Shown here: one piece after another, positions 9,921 to 20,095 of the stretch
How positions within the stretch are numbered: the first letter of the stretch is position 1
How the letters are laid out: every line of letters starts with the position of its first letter
NCBI GenBank assembly: GCA_937902875.1
Contig: CALFNL010000151.1
Coordinates: forward strand, 1-32,474
Origin: an uncultured Bacteroidota bacterium
GTDB taxonomy: Bacteria > Bacteroidota > Bacteroidia > Chitinophagales > Chitinophagaceae
Direction of reading: 5' to 3'
DNA length: 32,474 nt
The notes under the pieces: generated by a model
The model's input: only the letters and a program-made list of their open reading frames with translations
The model's database searches: none
Told to the model about the DNA's origin: nothing
Position numbers and translations under genes: made by a program

Positions 9921-9968
9921 AAAAAAATGGCCATCTCTTAATCTTGAGATGGCCATATATTTTTATTT
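9921..9968 (+). terminator. Intrinsic terminator after aconitase (nearly bidirectional)
   Basis: ATGGCCATCTC-TTAATCTT-GAGATGGCCAT (11 bp) then ATATTTTTATTT. Confidence 0.8.
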
Positions 9969-9990
9969 GAAGCGATACACGCCATCACGC

Positions 9991-10055
9991 CATTGCTGTT
10001 TCACGCTGGAAGATCTTAAACAATCTGATTGAGTTTTTCGGGGAGCACCAACAAT
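9991..10055. repeat. Copy A of a roughly 65-bp palindrome-ended repeat
   Basis: cattgctgtttcacgctgg...cggggagcaccaacaat; related to 24099-24165 and 24175-24239. Confidence 0.6.
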
Positions 10056-10527
10056 ACAAAGCATACTACGAAATCGCGAATAATAATCGAGGGGTGGGCG
10101 TACTTACCGCCTTAAATTCCCGGATGTCTTTGCTTTTGTGGGATACAGCTGCCAAAGAGTGAAGATGGCAGAAAATACGTAAAGTTGTCTTGTAGAGCCT
10201 TTCCTGACTGGGCGGACCCTTGCATGCGCGACGCAGACAGGCAAGGAACCGCCCGCTTAAAATTATGGTCGCCATGCTTTTTGTTCCAGAGTGAATTTTC
10301 TAACTTGCCATGAGTTTATGGTTGAACCTTACCTTATGTTCAGCTCAGCAAAGAATGAATTGTGAAATATTCTGAAAACGGGAGCTTCAAGAAATCGATT
10401 AATTACTCTATTCCTGTATCTCCGCAGGGAAGCTACTGGGGAAAGCACTAAAATTTCTTACCCTGAAATGCCAATTTTATAATCCAGGACAATTTAGTTC
10501 TGTGATTAAATTGTTAAATTCCATCTA

Positions 10528-13500
10528 ATGGAAAAACTTAAAAAAAAACTAAGGGGTAGTGCGGTTCAAAATTCTCTGGACCAGGGTCATAATGTTTATG
10601 TATTGCAGGATCAGATTATCTCCTACGAAAAGGAAAAGAATATTCTTCTGGCTTTAAGCAATGACATTACAATGGTCAGAGAAAAGAATGACCTGATCAA
10701 GATTTTTTCTTCGAGACTAAAAGGGTATTTCTATTTTACACATGTGGTTGTTTCGCTGATTAACCAGCAAGAAGAAACTTATTTTCCATTTTTGCTTGAC
10801 ACCCAGACGCATCCCGTCAAAGGCCATGCTGAATTTGAAACGCTGCTTTCCAGGCAGTATCCCCTTAGCGATCCCGATTTCAAATGGCTTTTGGGCTCGG
10901 AGACTCCTGTATCTTATTTGCTGGATGAGATAATGGACAAAACAGGAATTCCCTCATTCATAAAAATAAACTATGAATATGGAATAAGGAAAGCATTGAT
11001 AACTCCATTAAAGAGTAAAATGAAAACTATCGGATTCGTGTTTATTTATTCTGACCGGACCGATAGCTTTCCAGATGACTTTAAGAACGTTTTAACCGGT
11101 ATAGCTCCTCACCTATCCAATGCAGTTTTAAATATTATCATAAATGAGGAAATCAAGTATAAGGAACATGTTAATGAAATCCTGCTCTCCCTTAGTAATG
11201 ATATGGTAACAGTGAGAGACAGGAAAGACCTATTGAATGTGATCAACTCCAGCCTAAAGAAGCTTATTTATTTCACGCATAGTGTATTTACAGTGTTAAA
11301 TGAAACCGGTGAAACCTATCATGCTTTTCTAACAGATCCTGATTCCCGGGCTAAGAAGCATCCGGAATATGCTAAAATGGTTACCCTTCCAAATCCTGTT
11401 CAGGATGGAATTTATAATATTGCATCTCTATCCAACAAACCGGTGGTGCTCAACATGAAATCATTTGATCTCAATAAAGTACCCCTTTGGTTTAAGCTAA
11501 ATTACGACGTAGGGGCAAAGGAAATGATGATCAAGACACTACCTGGCGAAGGCACACCCAAACATAGTATTATTTTATTTTCAGACAGGGCAAATAATTT
11601 TGATGAAAAATGTATAAATATTGTAGAGCGCATTTCCAGTCAGCTCGCTACTGCCGCAATTAATATTTCCGCAAATGAAGAAATCCTGAACAAGGAAAGG
11701 GATAAGTCATTTTTGCTTGAATTCAGCCATAATATAGCATCAGCAAGAACCAAAGATGATCTTTCCATTGCAATTCATAATTCCTTAAAAAAGATAAGCC
11801 AGATAAAGGCATATTTTATCAGAACCATAAATGATGATGGAACTACAATGAGCCCATTTATGCATGATAAGGATATTTTTTATAAGGATGACTCTGCGTT
11901 TAAGGAACTACTTAATACAAAAATTAAAATAACAGATGGTATAACAGGGAAAGTAATGGGTGGAAATATACCTGTTAGTATTGATTTTGTTGAGGAGATT
12001 AGTCGTGGGAACACAGATCATTATATTGAATTTTGGAAACAGCTGGGACCCCAAAAGAAAGCATTTCAAAAAATAGTAGGCACACCACTTCGTGTAGGCG
12101 ATATTGATCTGGGAATCCTTTGGGTAATAACCGACAAAATAAATATGACCATTCTTGAGGGAATATGCGCTCAAATATCCGTTGCAATTTCCAATATCAA
12201 GGCCAATGAGGAAATCGCAAGCAGGGAAGAAGAAAAGTCAATATTGCTTTCTTTAAGTGATGAAATTGCCGCCCTCAGAAGCAGGAATGATTTATTGCAC
12301 GTAGTAAACACAAAATTAGAAGTATTATTTTCTTTTAAACATTTTGGAATCGCACAAATAAATGAAGATCGTACTACTTATAGTTCATTCGTATTGGATC
12401 TCGAAAATAGCTTAAAAAATCATGCTGATTTTGAAAAGATAACTTCTGCTAAATATCCTATTACTGACCGGATATTTAGCAGTATCATGAATTCGGAAGA
12501 CCCGGTCATATTCGATGTACATAAGCTTGCTGAAGAACCTGGAATACCCGCATATGCTGGCTTCTGGAAGAAAGTAGGGCTTCGCCAGGTTTTAGGCACG
12601 GCTCTTCGTGTTGGCGGAAAAAATATTGGTTGCGCCTTCCTGCATACTGACTCTAATGAAGAACTCAGAATGAAAAGCAATTTGCTGAAGTCTGTTTTTG
12701 CTCAAATAGCGGTTGCCGTCTCAAATATCCTGGCCAATGAGCAGGTGCTTTCGTATAAGCAGATGCTGGAAGTCGAGAATGATCATCTTAAGGAGCAGAT
12801 TAAAACCATTTATAATTTTTCTGATATTATTGGAAGTGGCACGGAAATGCAAAAGGTATATCACATGATGTCTCTTGTAGCAGAATCAAATTCAACAGTT
12901 CTATTATTAGGAGAAACTGGTACAGGAAAGGAATTAATTGCACGAGCTATTCACAATTCATCTCCCAGGAAAAATAAATTGATGGTAAAAGTAAACTGTG
13001 CAGCACTTCCCGGAAACCTGATAGAAAGTGAACTATTTGGACATGAAAGAGGATCCTTCACCGGTGCGATTGAACGCAGGATTGGTAAATTCGAACTTGC
13101 GAATAATAGCACACTGTTTTTGGATGAAATCGGGGAAATACCTCTTGAAACGCAGGTCAAATTATTACGAGTTATCCAGGAACGCGAATTGGAAAGGGTG
13201 GGTGGAACGAATACAATAAAAGTAGATGTACGTATCATTGCTGCCACCAATCGTAATTTAGAAGAAGAAGTAACAGCGGGGCGTTTCAGATCTGACCTTT
13301 ATTACCGGCTCAACGTATTTCCAATTGTTCTGCCGCCATTAAGGAACCGGCTTGAGGATATTGCGCCCTTAGCTAATTTTTTTCTGGGGAGATACAGTAA
13401 GAATACCGGACGAAGAGTTACCGCTATTTCTGCACATGTTATCAAGGAATTAAAAAGCTATTTATGGCCTGGAAATGTAAGAGAGTTGGAACATTTGATT

Positions 13501-13773
13501 GAAAGGAGTATTCTTTTAACAGAAGGAAATGTATTAATAGAAATACAGCTGCCCATAAAGAACAAAGTTGAAAGTGATAATGCCGATATTTCTCCTAAAG
13601 CCCTCCAGGAAATTGAATGCTCTTACATCATTGAGATTTTAAAAAGATGTAATGGAAAGATATCCGGTATTGGCGGAGCTGCTGATATACTGGAAATTCC
13701 TGCTACTACGTTGCACTCCAAAATGAAAAAATTGGGTATTTCAAAAGGAGATTATTTCCAAAAATCAACATAA
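10528..13773 (+). CDS. Sigma-54-dependent regulator: apparently four tandem GAF-like repeats, AAA+ domain, Fis-type HTH
   Basis: [15 protein letters not shown] (Walker A), [17 protein letters not shown] (GAFTGA-loop variant), [11 protein letters not shown] (Walker B), [17 protein letters not shown]-terminal repeats with LLxLSNDIxxxRxKxDL. Confidence 0.92.
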   Translation: MEKLKKKLRGSAVQNSLDQGHNVYVLQDQIISYEKEKNILLALSNDITMVREKNDLIKIFSSRLKGYFYFTHVVVSLINQQEETYFPFLLDTQTHPVKGHAEFETLLSRQYPLSDPDFKWLLGSETPVSYLLDEIMDKTGIPSFIKINYEYGIRKALITPLKSKMKTIGFVFIYSDRTDSFPDDFKNVLTGIAPHLSNAVLNIIINEEIKYKEHVNEILLSLSNDMVTVRDRKDLLNVINSSLKKLIYFTHSVFTVLNETGETYHAFLTDPDSRAKKHPEYAKMVTLPNPVQDGIYNIASLSNKPVVLNMKSFDLNKVPLWFKLNYDVGAKEMMIKTLPGEGTPKHSIILFSDRANNFDEKCINIVERISSQLATAAINISANEEILNKERDKSFLLEFSHNIASARTKDDLSIAIHNSLKKISQIKAYFIRTINDDGTTMSPFMHDKDIFYKDDSAFKELLNTKIKITDGITGKVMGGNIPVSIDFVEEISRGNTDHYIEFWKQLGPQKKAFQKIVGTPLRVGDIDLGILWVITDKINMTILEGICAQISVAISNIKANEEIASREEEKSILLSLSDEIAALRSRNDLLHVVNTKLEVLFSFKHFGIAQINEDRTTYSSFVLDLENSLKNHADFEKITSAKYPITDRIFSSIMNSEDPVIFDVHKLAEEPGIPAYAGFWKKVGLRQVLGTALRVGGKNIGCAFLHTDSNEELRMKSNLLKSVFAQIAVAVSNILANEQVLSYKQMLEVENDHLKEQIKTIYNFSDIIGSGTEMQKVYHMMSLVAESNSTVLLLGETGTGKELIARAIHNSSPRKNKLMVKVNCAALPGNLIESELFGHERGSFTGAIERRIGKFELANNSTLFLDEIGEIPLETQVKLLRVIQERELERVGGTNTIKVDVRIIAATNRNLEEEVTAGRFRSDLYYRLNVFPIVLPPLRNRLEDIAPLANFFLGRYSKNTGRRVTAISAHVIKELKSYLWPGNVRELEHLIERSILLTEGNVLIEIQLPIKNKVESDNADISPKALQEIECSYIIEILKRCNGKISGIGGAADILEIPATTLHSKMKKLGISKGDYFQKST

Positions 13774-14061
13774 AGCATCCACAGATTAAAATTGTAAGAT
13801 AAAGAGTGACGATCGGAAAAGATCTTCCGTATGGCTATGAGCCAGGGCAGCAAACGCTTTATCAGCGTTGCCACACACACCTTAATTGTTTTTGAGTAGC
13901 TTTATTTTTCTTTACTTTTCAATACTTCAAACAGTAATTCTGTTTCATAAGTTACCATAATGGCGGCTGAAGGGAAAGGGTGTAGCTCGATAAGATGATA
14001 CATGTGCCTTTCATTTCTTTTCCTGCAGCCACCATTGCTGGTTGAGCATATGTGACGACAT

Positions 14062-14847
14062 TTAATGCGCAGATAACTTCTGAGTGGCTTCGGCGATGAA
14101 AGCAACGACATTACCAGGCTGTGATACCATAGGTACATGGCTGGATTTAAGCTCTATTGTTGTAGCTTTTATCATCTTCGCTTCCGCCCGTTCCAGTTCC
14201 GGATTAATCATCCGGTCATTTGTGGCAACAATACACCAGGAAGGCTTAGTTTTCCAGGCGACGTTGTAAACCTTTTGGGTAGTGGCTGGAGCGGCCCATG
14301 GAACCTGGGTTGAAAACAATACTTTTCTTTTTGCGGCGGGCAAATCCTGGGCGAAGTCTTCCTCGATACCTTTGAGTGTGAGCGATAAAAAGCCAGAAGC
14401 GTCTGGACGGAATTCTGCACTGCCAGGCCCTGCCGGGTAGGGTTGGCTCACGTCCACCACTGATTGGCCCTCATCGGGTATCAACGCAGAAATATACATG
14501 AGCCCGGCTACCTTAGGATCATTGCCGGCTTCAGTAATCACCATTCCTGCCCATGAATGACCAACAAGTAATACCGGACCGTCCATTAAAGCAATAGCCC
14601 GCTTTGTAGCTGCCACATCATCTTCCAATGAAGTAAGCGGATTTTGTACTGCCGTAACATGATATCCTTTGGCCTGTAATAAAGAAATCACATTTGACCA
14701 ACTGGAGCCATCGGCAAAGGCACCATGAACTAAAACCACATTTTTTATCCCTTTTGGTACAGATTGAGATTTTTCCGAAAAGAGCGATGAGAGCATCGCA
14801 ACCGGCGCAATCAATGCGCATAACGTAAGTTGTTTGATTGTAAACAT
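14062..14847 (-). CDS. Alpha/beta hydrolase with signal peptide
   Basis: NVVLVHGAFADGSSW, LLVGHSWAGMVITEAG, C-terminal SSHVPMVSQP. Confidence 0.88.
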   Translation of the reverse strand: MFTIKQLTLCALIAPVAMLSSLFSEKSQSVPKGIKNVVLVHGAFADGSSWSNVISLLQAKGYHVTAVQNPLTSLEDDVAATKRAIALMDGPVLLVGHSWAGMVITEAGNDPKVAGLMYISALIPDEGQSVVDVSQPYPAGPGSAEFRPDASGFLSLTLKGIEEDFAQDLPAAKRKVLFSTQVPWAAPATTQKVYNVAWKTKPSWCIVATNDRMINPELERAEAKMIKATTIELKSSHVPMVSQPGNVVAFIAEATQKLSAH

Positions 14848-15007
14848 AAAATGTAAATTTTTAAGTGAAAAGAAATGTTGAATAAATAATTGATGTTGTC
14901 TTTAACCTTTTATCACGCCTTTTTTAACGATGGGATGATGCACCTGCCACATTAATTCAGGAATAATGCCTATTACATTGTGTGGCTTACGTTATCTACC
15001 GTTTTCG

Positions 15008-15355
15008 CAATTAAATGTTACCGAAGAATTACAGAGTTATGCATGGCCTGGAAATGTCAGAGAACTTGAACATCTAATTGAAAGGAGTATTTTGCCGAGT
15101 GAGGAAAATATATTTAAGGAAATACAATCACCAAAGAGCCGGAATGAAAGAAAAGATGACCAGGCAGATCTTTCCCAAAAAACACTTCAGGATATTGAAC
15201 GTTCCTACATCATTGAAATTTGGAGAAGATATGATGGAAAGATTGCCGGCATGAAAGGTGCAACCGGGATTTTAGGAATCCCATCTACGACATTGCATTC
15301 CAAAATGACAAAAACAGGTATTTCGAAAGCTGACGATTTTCCAAAAAAGGCCTGA
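15008..15355 (+). pseudogene. C-terminal remnant (end of AAA+ domain plus Fis HTH) of a second sigma-54 activator
   Basis: [40 protein letters not shown]...STTLHSKMTKTGISK aligns with the C-terminus of the 10528-13773 protein; no GAF domains or Walker motifs upstream. Confidence 0.8.
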
Positions 15356-15686
15356 ATATTCTGCACTTTGATTTACCACAATCTGAAGTCAATTTCTTAA
15401 TATCACAATATCAGAATACCTAACAATTGCTCTCCGGCAGTTACGTCATTCCCCGTTAATATACTAAAGCTTCACAAGCACATTCCTATCTGCACTTTCA
15501 TTCCTTCACCTCAGTATTTTGAATGATAGATATTCATCTGCCCAATTAAATAAAGCAAAAGTCACCGCCGTTTGAATATTTAGGGATAGGTTTCTCAACC
15601 CGGCAAATCGCATGACCCAGGATTCTTCTCACTAACATGATTCCTCTTGCAGATCTCCTGCCCCTAATATCCATGCCGAAATTTCT

Positions 15687-15703
15687 GTGCATCTAAAATG
15701 CAC
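15687..15703. promoter_or_regulatory. Candidate upstream activator site (inverted repeat)
   Basis: GTGCAT-CTAAA-ATGCAC, 95 bp upstream of the -24 element. Confidence 0.45.
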
Positions 15704-15797
15704 TGTATTTAGTACATCGAATCGCCAATCGACGAAATAAAGTGGAAAATAAATTGATTGTCATTCACGAAATATTCATTTACAAATAGTTGCGAAA

Positions 15798-15812
15798 TGG
15801 CACGTCAGTTGC
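15798..15812 (+). promoter_or_regulatory. Sigma-54 (-24/-12) promoter
   Basis: TGGCACG-TCAG-TTGC, with GG-N10-GC spacing; 70 bp upstream of the 15883 CDS. Confidence 0.82.
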
Positions 15813-15882
15813 CAATGGGAAGCGTATCGGACTGAGGCAATCAGGTAAAGAATTATTAATTCCAAATTAGAAAAATCAGACA

Positions 15883-16677
15883 TTGAAAAAGCAAATCAAT
15901 TTCACCAAGATAAGAATTCAGTTCATCAGCTCAATCATTTCTATTTTATGTATGCTGGCTATGAACAAACCCATAAATGCACAGAATAAGGAGAAGGTAA
16001 AAAACATCGTGCTCGTACATGGAGCTTTCGTAGACGGCTCAGGCTGGGAAAAAGTTTATAAAACCCTAACAAAAAGTGGTTACCATGTGAGTGTGGTTGG
16101 CAATCCCAATACCTCGCTGGCGGATGATGTTGCCGCAACTAAGCGGGTTCTTGCCCGACAGAAGGGACCGGTTATCCTGGTTGGCCATTCCTATATTGGA
16201 GCCGTCATAACAGAGGCAGGTAATGAGCCTAATGTTGTCGGCCTTGTTTACATTTCCGCATTCGCACCTGATTCGGGTGAGTCTATCCTTTCATTGCTTC
16301 CATCTTTGCCTCCGGCACCTAATTCCGGAGTAGGGGCTCCTGAAAATGGTTTCTTTTGGTATGATAAAGCAAAATTCCATTTAGGTTTTTGTGCTGATTT
16401 GAGCGATGAGGAGGCAGCATTCATGTATGATTCACAACTGCCCACCGGAGTTCCAGCTTTCGCAGGAGTTATAAGCCGGGCAGCATGGAGAACCAGACCG
16501 AGTTGGTTCATTGTTGCAACTGAAGACCAGACTATTCCTCCTGATGCGGAACGTCGTTTTGCAAAGCGCGCCGGTTCAAAAGTTACTGAGATTAAGTCAA
16601 GCCACGTTGTATTCATATCACATTCGAAAGAAGTAGCGGACATAATTGAAGCGGCTGCTACTGGAAAAACTAAATAA
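15883..16677 (+). CDS. Alpha/beta hydrolase with signal peptide, paralog of 14062-14847 (TTG start)
   Basis: KNIVLVHGAFVDGSGWEKV, NPNTSLADDVAATKR, ILVGHSYIGAVITEAGNEP, SSHVVFISH. Confidence 0.88.
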   Translation: MKKQINFTKIRIQFISSIISILCMLAMNKPINAQNKEKVKNIVLVHGAFVDGSGWEKVYKTLTKSGYHVSVVGNPNTSLADDVAATKRVLARQKGPVILVGHSYIGAVITEAGNEPNVVGLVYISAFAPDSGESILSLLPSLPPAPNSGVGAPENGFFWYDKAKFHLGFCADLSDEEAAFMYDSQLPTGVPAFAGVISRAAWRTRPSWFIVATEDQTIPPDAERRFAKRAGSKVTEIKSSHVVFISHSKEVADIIEAAATGKTK

Positions 16678-16795
16678 GCGAAAATATATTCCAGTTGATA
16701 GCCGCTGAAAAAAAGGCGCGCCAGAGGCCATCAATCTCTTTTAGATTAAAACTACTTAGGATAATAGATTTTAACACAAGTGAAGAATAATAAAA

Positions 16796-18004
16796 TTGAA
16801 AAAGCAACTACTAATTATCGGAGGTGGATTCGCCGGGTTCTGGAGCGCGATCAGCGCAATTCGTCAGAGTCGGGAAATTCAGAAGAGAGGCGAAGTTGAA
16901 ATCACGCTGGTCAATCCCCACAACCGTATTACCATGCGTCCAAAGTTGAATGAACTGTCCTTTGAAGGTCTGCGCTTTGAGCTGGATAAATATTTAAAAC
17001 CGCTGGGTATTCATCAAATTATCGGCAGAGCTGAAATAATAAATCCGGAAACAAACGAGGTCGTTGTCTCAACCGCCTCAGGAATTAGAAATCTGAATTA
17101 CGACTACCTTATTCTTGCGGCCGGAGCTTCATTAAAAGTGTCAAACCTGCCAGGCATTGATCACACTTTCAACGTGGATTCGTGCGATAATGCGCAAAGA
17201 CTCGAGGATCACATCCTTGAACTTGCAAATAAAGGTTTCAGTGACGAGGGCGCTTCTACATTCGTTGTTGCAGGCTCTGAGATTACAGGTCTGGAAACTG
17301 TTATCGGTATTGAACAAAAAGCACGGGCGATACAGGCATATTCTTCAGGATCAAAATCAGATTTCCGAATTGTTCTCCTGAAAAGCGGAAATCAGGGTGC
17401 ATCACAATTTTCAAAAGAGTGCGAAGAGTATATACGGTATGTGACAGCGTCAAAAAATATCGAGGTTATATCAAACGGTGAATTAACAGTGATCGGGCCT
17501 TCATCTGTTCTTTTAAACGATGGCACACGTATATCTACAAGGACAGTCATCTTGACTGAACGAATTGTCGCAAGTTTTCTGACACATTTTTTCAAAGGAG
17601 CAAAAGATGATCTGAACCGGGTGACCGTAAACCAATTTCTGAAATTGCCCGGATACAATAATGTTATGGCCGCAGGCAATGTAGTTCATGCCTCTGGCGA
17701 TATCGTACATTCCTCTTTAATGGACCGTCAATATGCCCAATTCGAGGGCAGATGGGCCGGTCATAATGCAATCAATGACCTGTTCAATGTTCCGCTAAAA
17801 GAATACGTTCAGCCAGATTATATGCCCTGCGTCGATTTGGGAGAGCCACAAATTCCATACGCCAATGACTGGGAACGAGCAATCCAAAAAAGAAGATATA
17901 AAGAAAGAGCAGCGGAAAAACATATGAACCTGGCGACGATGTACCCCTGGTTAGATGTTGAAGAAACCGTAAAGGTATCCTATCCTGAAGTTCCAAAATT
18001 TTAA
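16796..18004 (+). CDS. NAD(P)/FAD-dependent oxidoreductase (NDH-2-like), TTG start
   Basis: QLLIIGGGFAGFWSA FAD motif, YDYLILAAGASLKVSNLPG, NVMAAGNVVHA. Confidence 0.82.
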   Translation: MKKQLLIIGGGFAGFWSAISAIRQSREIQKRGEVEITLVNPHNRITMRPKLNELSFEGLRFELDKYLKPLGIHQIIGRAEIINPETNEVVVSTASGIRNLNYDYLILAAGASLKVSNLPGIDHTFNVDSCDNAQRLEDHILELANKGFSDEGASTFVVAGSEITGLETVIGIEQKARAIQAYSSGSKSDFRIVLLKSGNQGASQFSKECEEYIRYVTASKNIEVISNGELTVIGPSSVLLNDGTRISTRTVILTERIVASFLTHFFKGAKDDLNRVTVNQFLKLPGYNNVMAAGNVVHASGDIVHSSLMDRQYAQFEGRWAGHNAINDLFNVPLKEYVQPDYMPCVDLGEPQIPYANDWERAIQKRRYKERAAEKHMNLATMYPWLDVEETVKVSYPEVPKF

Positions 18005-18015
18005 ATGATCAGGTA

Positions 18016-18368
18016 ATGAAAATTAATAATCCACAAAGCGCACATGTTGTTTTTGAATCATTCGCCGAGGTTGTTGCTGATCTTAAAACCAGGGGTACAA
18101 ACAGGAATTCAGGAGAGAACCGAGCTGCCTTTGCTGTATCGAATTATATCTGCGGATTACTCCGGAACAATTTAGTGTTGATGAGTCTTAGTACTTCGAC
18201 GAAACTTCAGGTCCTGATGCTGACCGGGTTGTATATGCAATCTCCGCCGGTGGTGGAATGAAGAGGCTTTCAGTGGATACTTATGGAGTTTATGCCGATA
18301 ATATGAGTTTGGAAATGGTTCAAACATTAAGAGAAAGGAACGGCAAATCAATGTTCATGAAAATGTAA
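18016..18368 (+). pseudogene. Decayed copy of a small PRPP-synthetase-annotated-type protein (frameshift plus in-frame TAG)
   Basis: FESFAEVVADLKTRG in frame 1, then LRITPEQFSVDES*YFDETSGPDADRVVYAISAGGGMKRLSVDTYGVYADNMSLEMVQTLRERNG in another frame; parallels 18473-18823. Confidence 0.8.
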
Positions 18369-18472
18369 TAAGGCTTGGCCGCGATAGAGATAACGTTAGC
18401 AAACAATTACTAACCGAAATATCCCTATAACAATTTAGTACACAAAAACATATTCATCAATCCAAAATAGAA

Positions 18473-18823
18473 ATGGTCAAACATTTCAAAGATGGAAATT
18501 TAAATTATGTAGATATGAAAAATTACGAATCACCCGTTGATGCTTTGACTGATCTTAAAAGCAGAGGGTACGAAGCAAATTTTGAGGCAGAATCATTCTG
18601 CCTATACTGCGGAGATCTGGACATGCGCCTAAATCCGGAGGAGTTTAAAGTTGATGAAGAGTACCGTTTTGAAGGGGGTCTCAATCATGAAGACGACTCC
18701 GTGGTCGTTGCTATTACATCCTCTTCGGGCGTTAAAGGGACTTTGGTAGATGGGTATGGCTCTTATGCAGAGAATATGAATTTTGAAAAAGCGAAACAAT
18801 TACAGGCACATCCTGCAGTATGA
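18473..18823 (+). CDS. Small protein of the family commonly annotated phosphoribosylpyrophosphate synthetase in Bacteroidota
   Basis: ALTDLKSRGYEANFEAESFCLYCGDLDMRLNPEEFKVDEEYRFEG...GVKGTLVDGYGSYAENM. Confidence 0.7.
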   Translation: MVKHFKDGNLNYVDMKNYESPVDALTDLKSRGYEANFEAESFCLYCGDLDMRLNPEEFKVDEEYRFEGGLNHEDDSVVVAITSSSGVKGTLVDGYGSYAENMNFEKAKQLQAHPAV

Positions 18824-18957
18824 GCCGATGTGCTGCCGTATAGAATGAACCGAAAATAGTATCATTTAACAGTATGAACATCGCATTTTTCAACAACGGA
18901 AACACATCATATGAGGTAAGTTGAATTGAAATAATAAGGGCAATAAAATTACTTTAT

Positions 18958-20010
18958 ATGAAAAGCATTTTTTTAAATCTGTTATTTCTAACAATATTAT
19001 TTATAAACGAAAACACTTTAGTTATGGCACAGCCAGGTAAACCTGCAAAAGCAGAAAGCGATCCTCACATTTTTACACAGGTAAGAAACTTCCTGAAAGC
19101 ACTTAATTCGGGGGGAGGGAAACCAATTGAACAACTCACTCCTGCCGATGCCCGAGCGGTATTAGTGAATGCGCAAAATTCAGTGATCGTAGATTATTCG
19201 GGTATTGAAGAAACGGAAAGAACGATAACACAGGATGGCCAAACGGTAACCATACACATCACAAAGCCATCGGGAGCTAAACCCAATGCCCCGGTCTTCA
19301 TATTTGTCCATGGTGGAGGATGGGTATTGGGAGATTATCCGACACATAGAAGGCTGGTGAGAGATTTAGTAGTGGAAAGCGGAGCGGTAGCCGTTTTTCC
19401 CGACTATACCCCATCACCCGAAGCACGGTACCCGGTTGCGATAAACCAAATATATGCTGCGGCCACGTGGGTGTCTTTTCACGGAAATGAGATTGGGGTA
19501 AACGGAAAAAACCTCGCCATAGTGGGTAACAGTGTCGGCGGAAATATGGCAGCAGCAGTAGCCCTGATGGCAAAAGAAAAAAAAGGTCCGGAAATAAAAC
19601 TCCAGGTGTTGCTATGGCCAGTGACTGATGCAAATTTTGAAACGAATACTTACAAAGAATTAGGCGAAGGCAGGTTTCTTACCAGGAATATGATGATCTG
19701 GTTTTGGGACAATTACCTGCCAGATGTAAAAAAGCGGAAAGAGATTTATGCCTCGCCCTTGCAAGCGACATTAGACCAACTAAAAGGATTGCCTCCAGCC
19801 CTAATTCAGGTAGCTGAAAATGATGTACTCCGTGATGAAGGCGAGGCCTATGCCCGCAAATTAGACGAAGCCGGAGTGCCTGTAACATTGGCAAGGCAGG
19901 GAGGATTGATTCATGATTATGGTTTGTTAAATCCAATTGCCGGAGTTCCCGCAGTAAAGACGGCGCTCCTGCATGCTGCAGCCAGCATCAGAAAATCATT
20001 GAAGGAGTAA
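18958..20010 (+). CDS. Alpha/beta hydrolase, HSL-like esterase, signal peptide
   Basis: FVHGGGWVLGDYPTHRRLVRDL (HGGG oxyanion hole), IVGNSVGGNMAAAVAL (GNSVGG), C-terminal GGLIHDYGLLNP. Confidence 0.88.
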   Translation: MKSIFLNLLFLTILFINENTLVMAQPGKPAKAESDPHIFTQVRNFLKALNSGGGKPIEQLTPADARAVLVNAQNSVIVDYSGIEETERTITQDGQTVTIHITKPSGAKPNAPVFIFVHGGGWVLGDYPTHRRLVRDLVVESGAVAVFPDYTPSPEARYPVAINQIYAAATWVSFHGNEIGVNGKNLAIVGNSVGGNMAAAVALMAKEKKGPEIKLQVLLWPVTDANFETNTYKELGEGRFLTRNMMIWFWDNYLPDVKKRKEIYASPLQATLDQLKGLPPALIQVAENDVLRDEGEAYARKLDEAGVPVTLARQGGLIHDYGLLNPIAGVPAVKTALLHAAASIRKSLKE

Positions 20011-20095
20011 TTTAATTGCGTATTGTTAATTGGAATACATAAAGAAGTAAACAATTTTTAAACACATAGACCATAAGGTCAAAAAAAATTAATGT

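Noticed and set aside
13797-13890. Small hairpins after the sigma-54 regulator (CGGAA..TTCCG; AACGCT..AGCGTT) as an sRNA or terminator
   Set aside because: Stems are short and there is no immediate U-tract; not strong enough to annotate.
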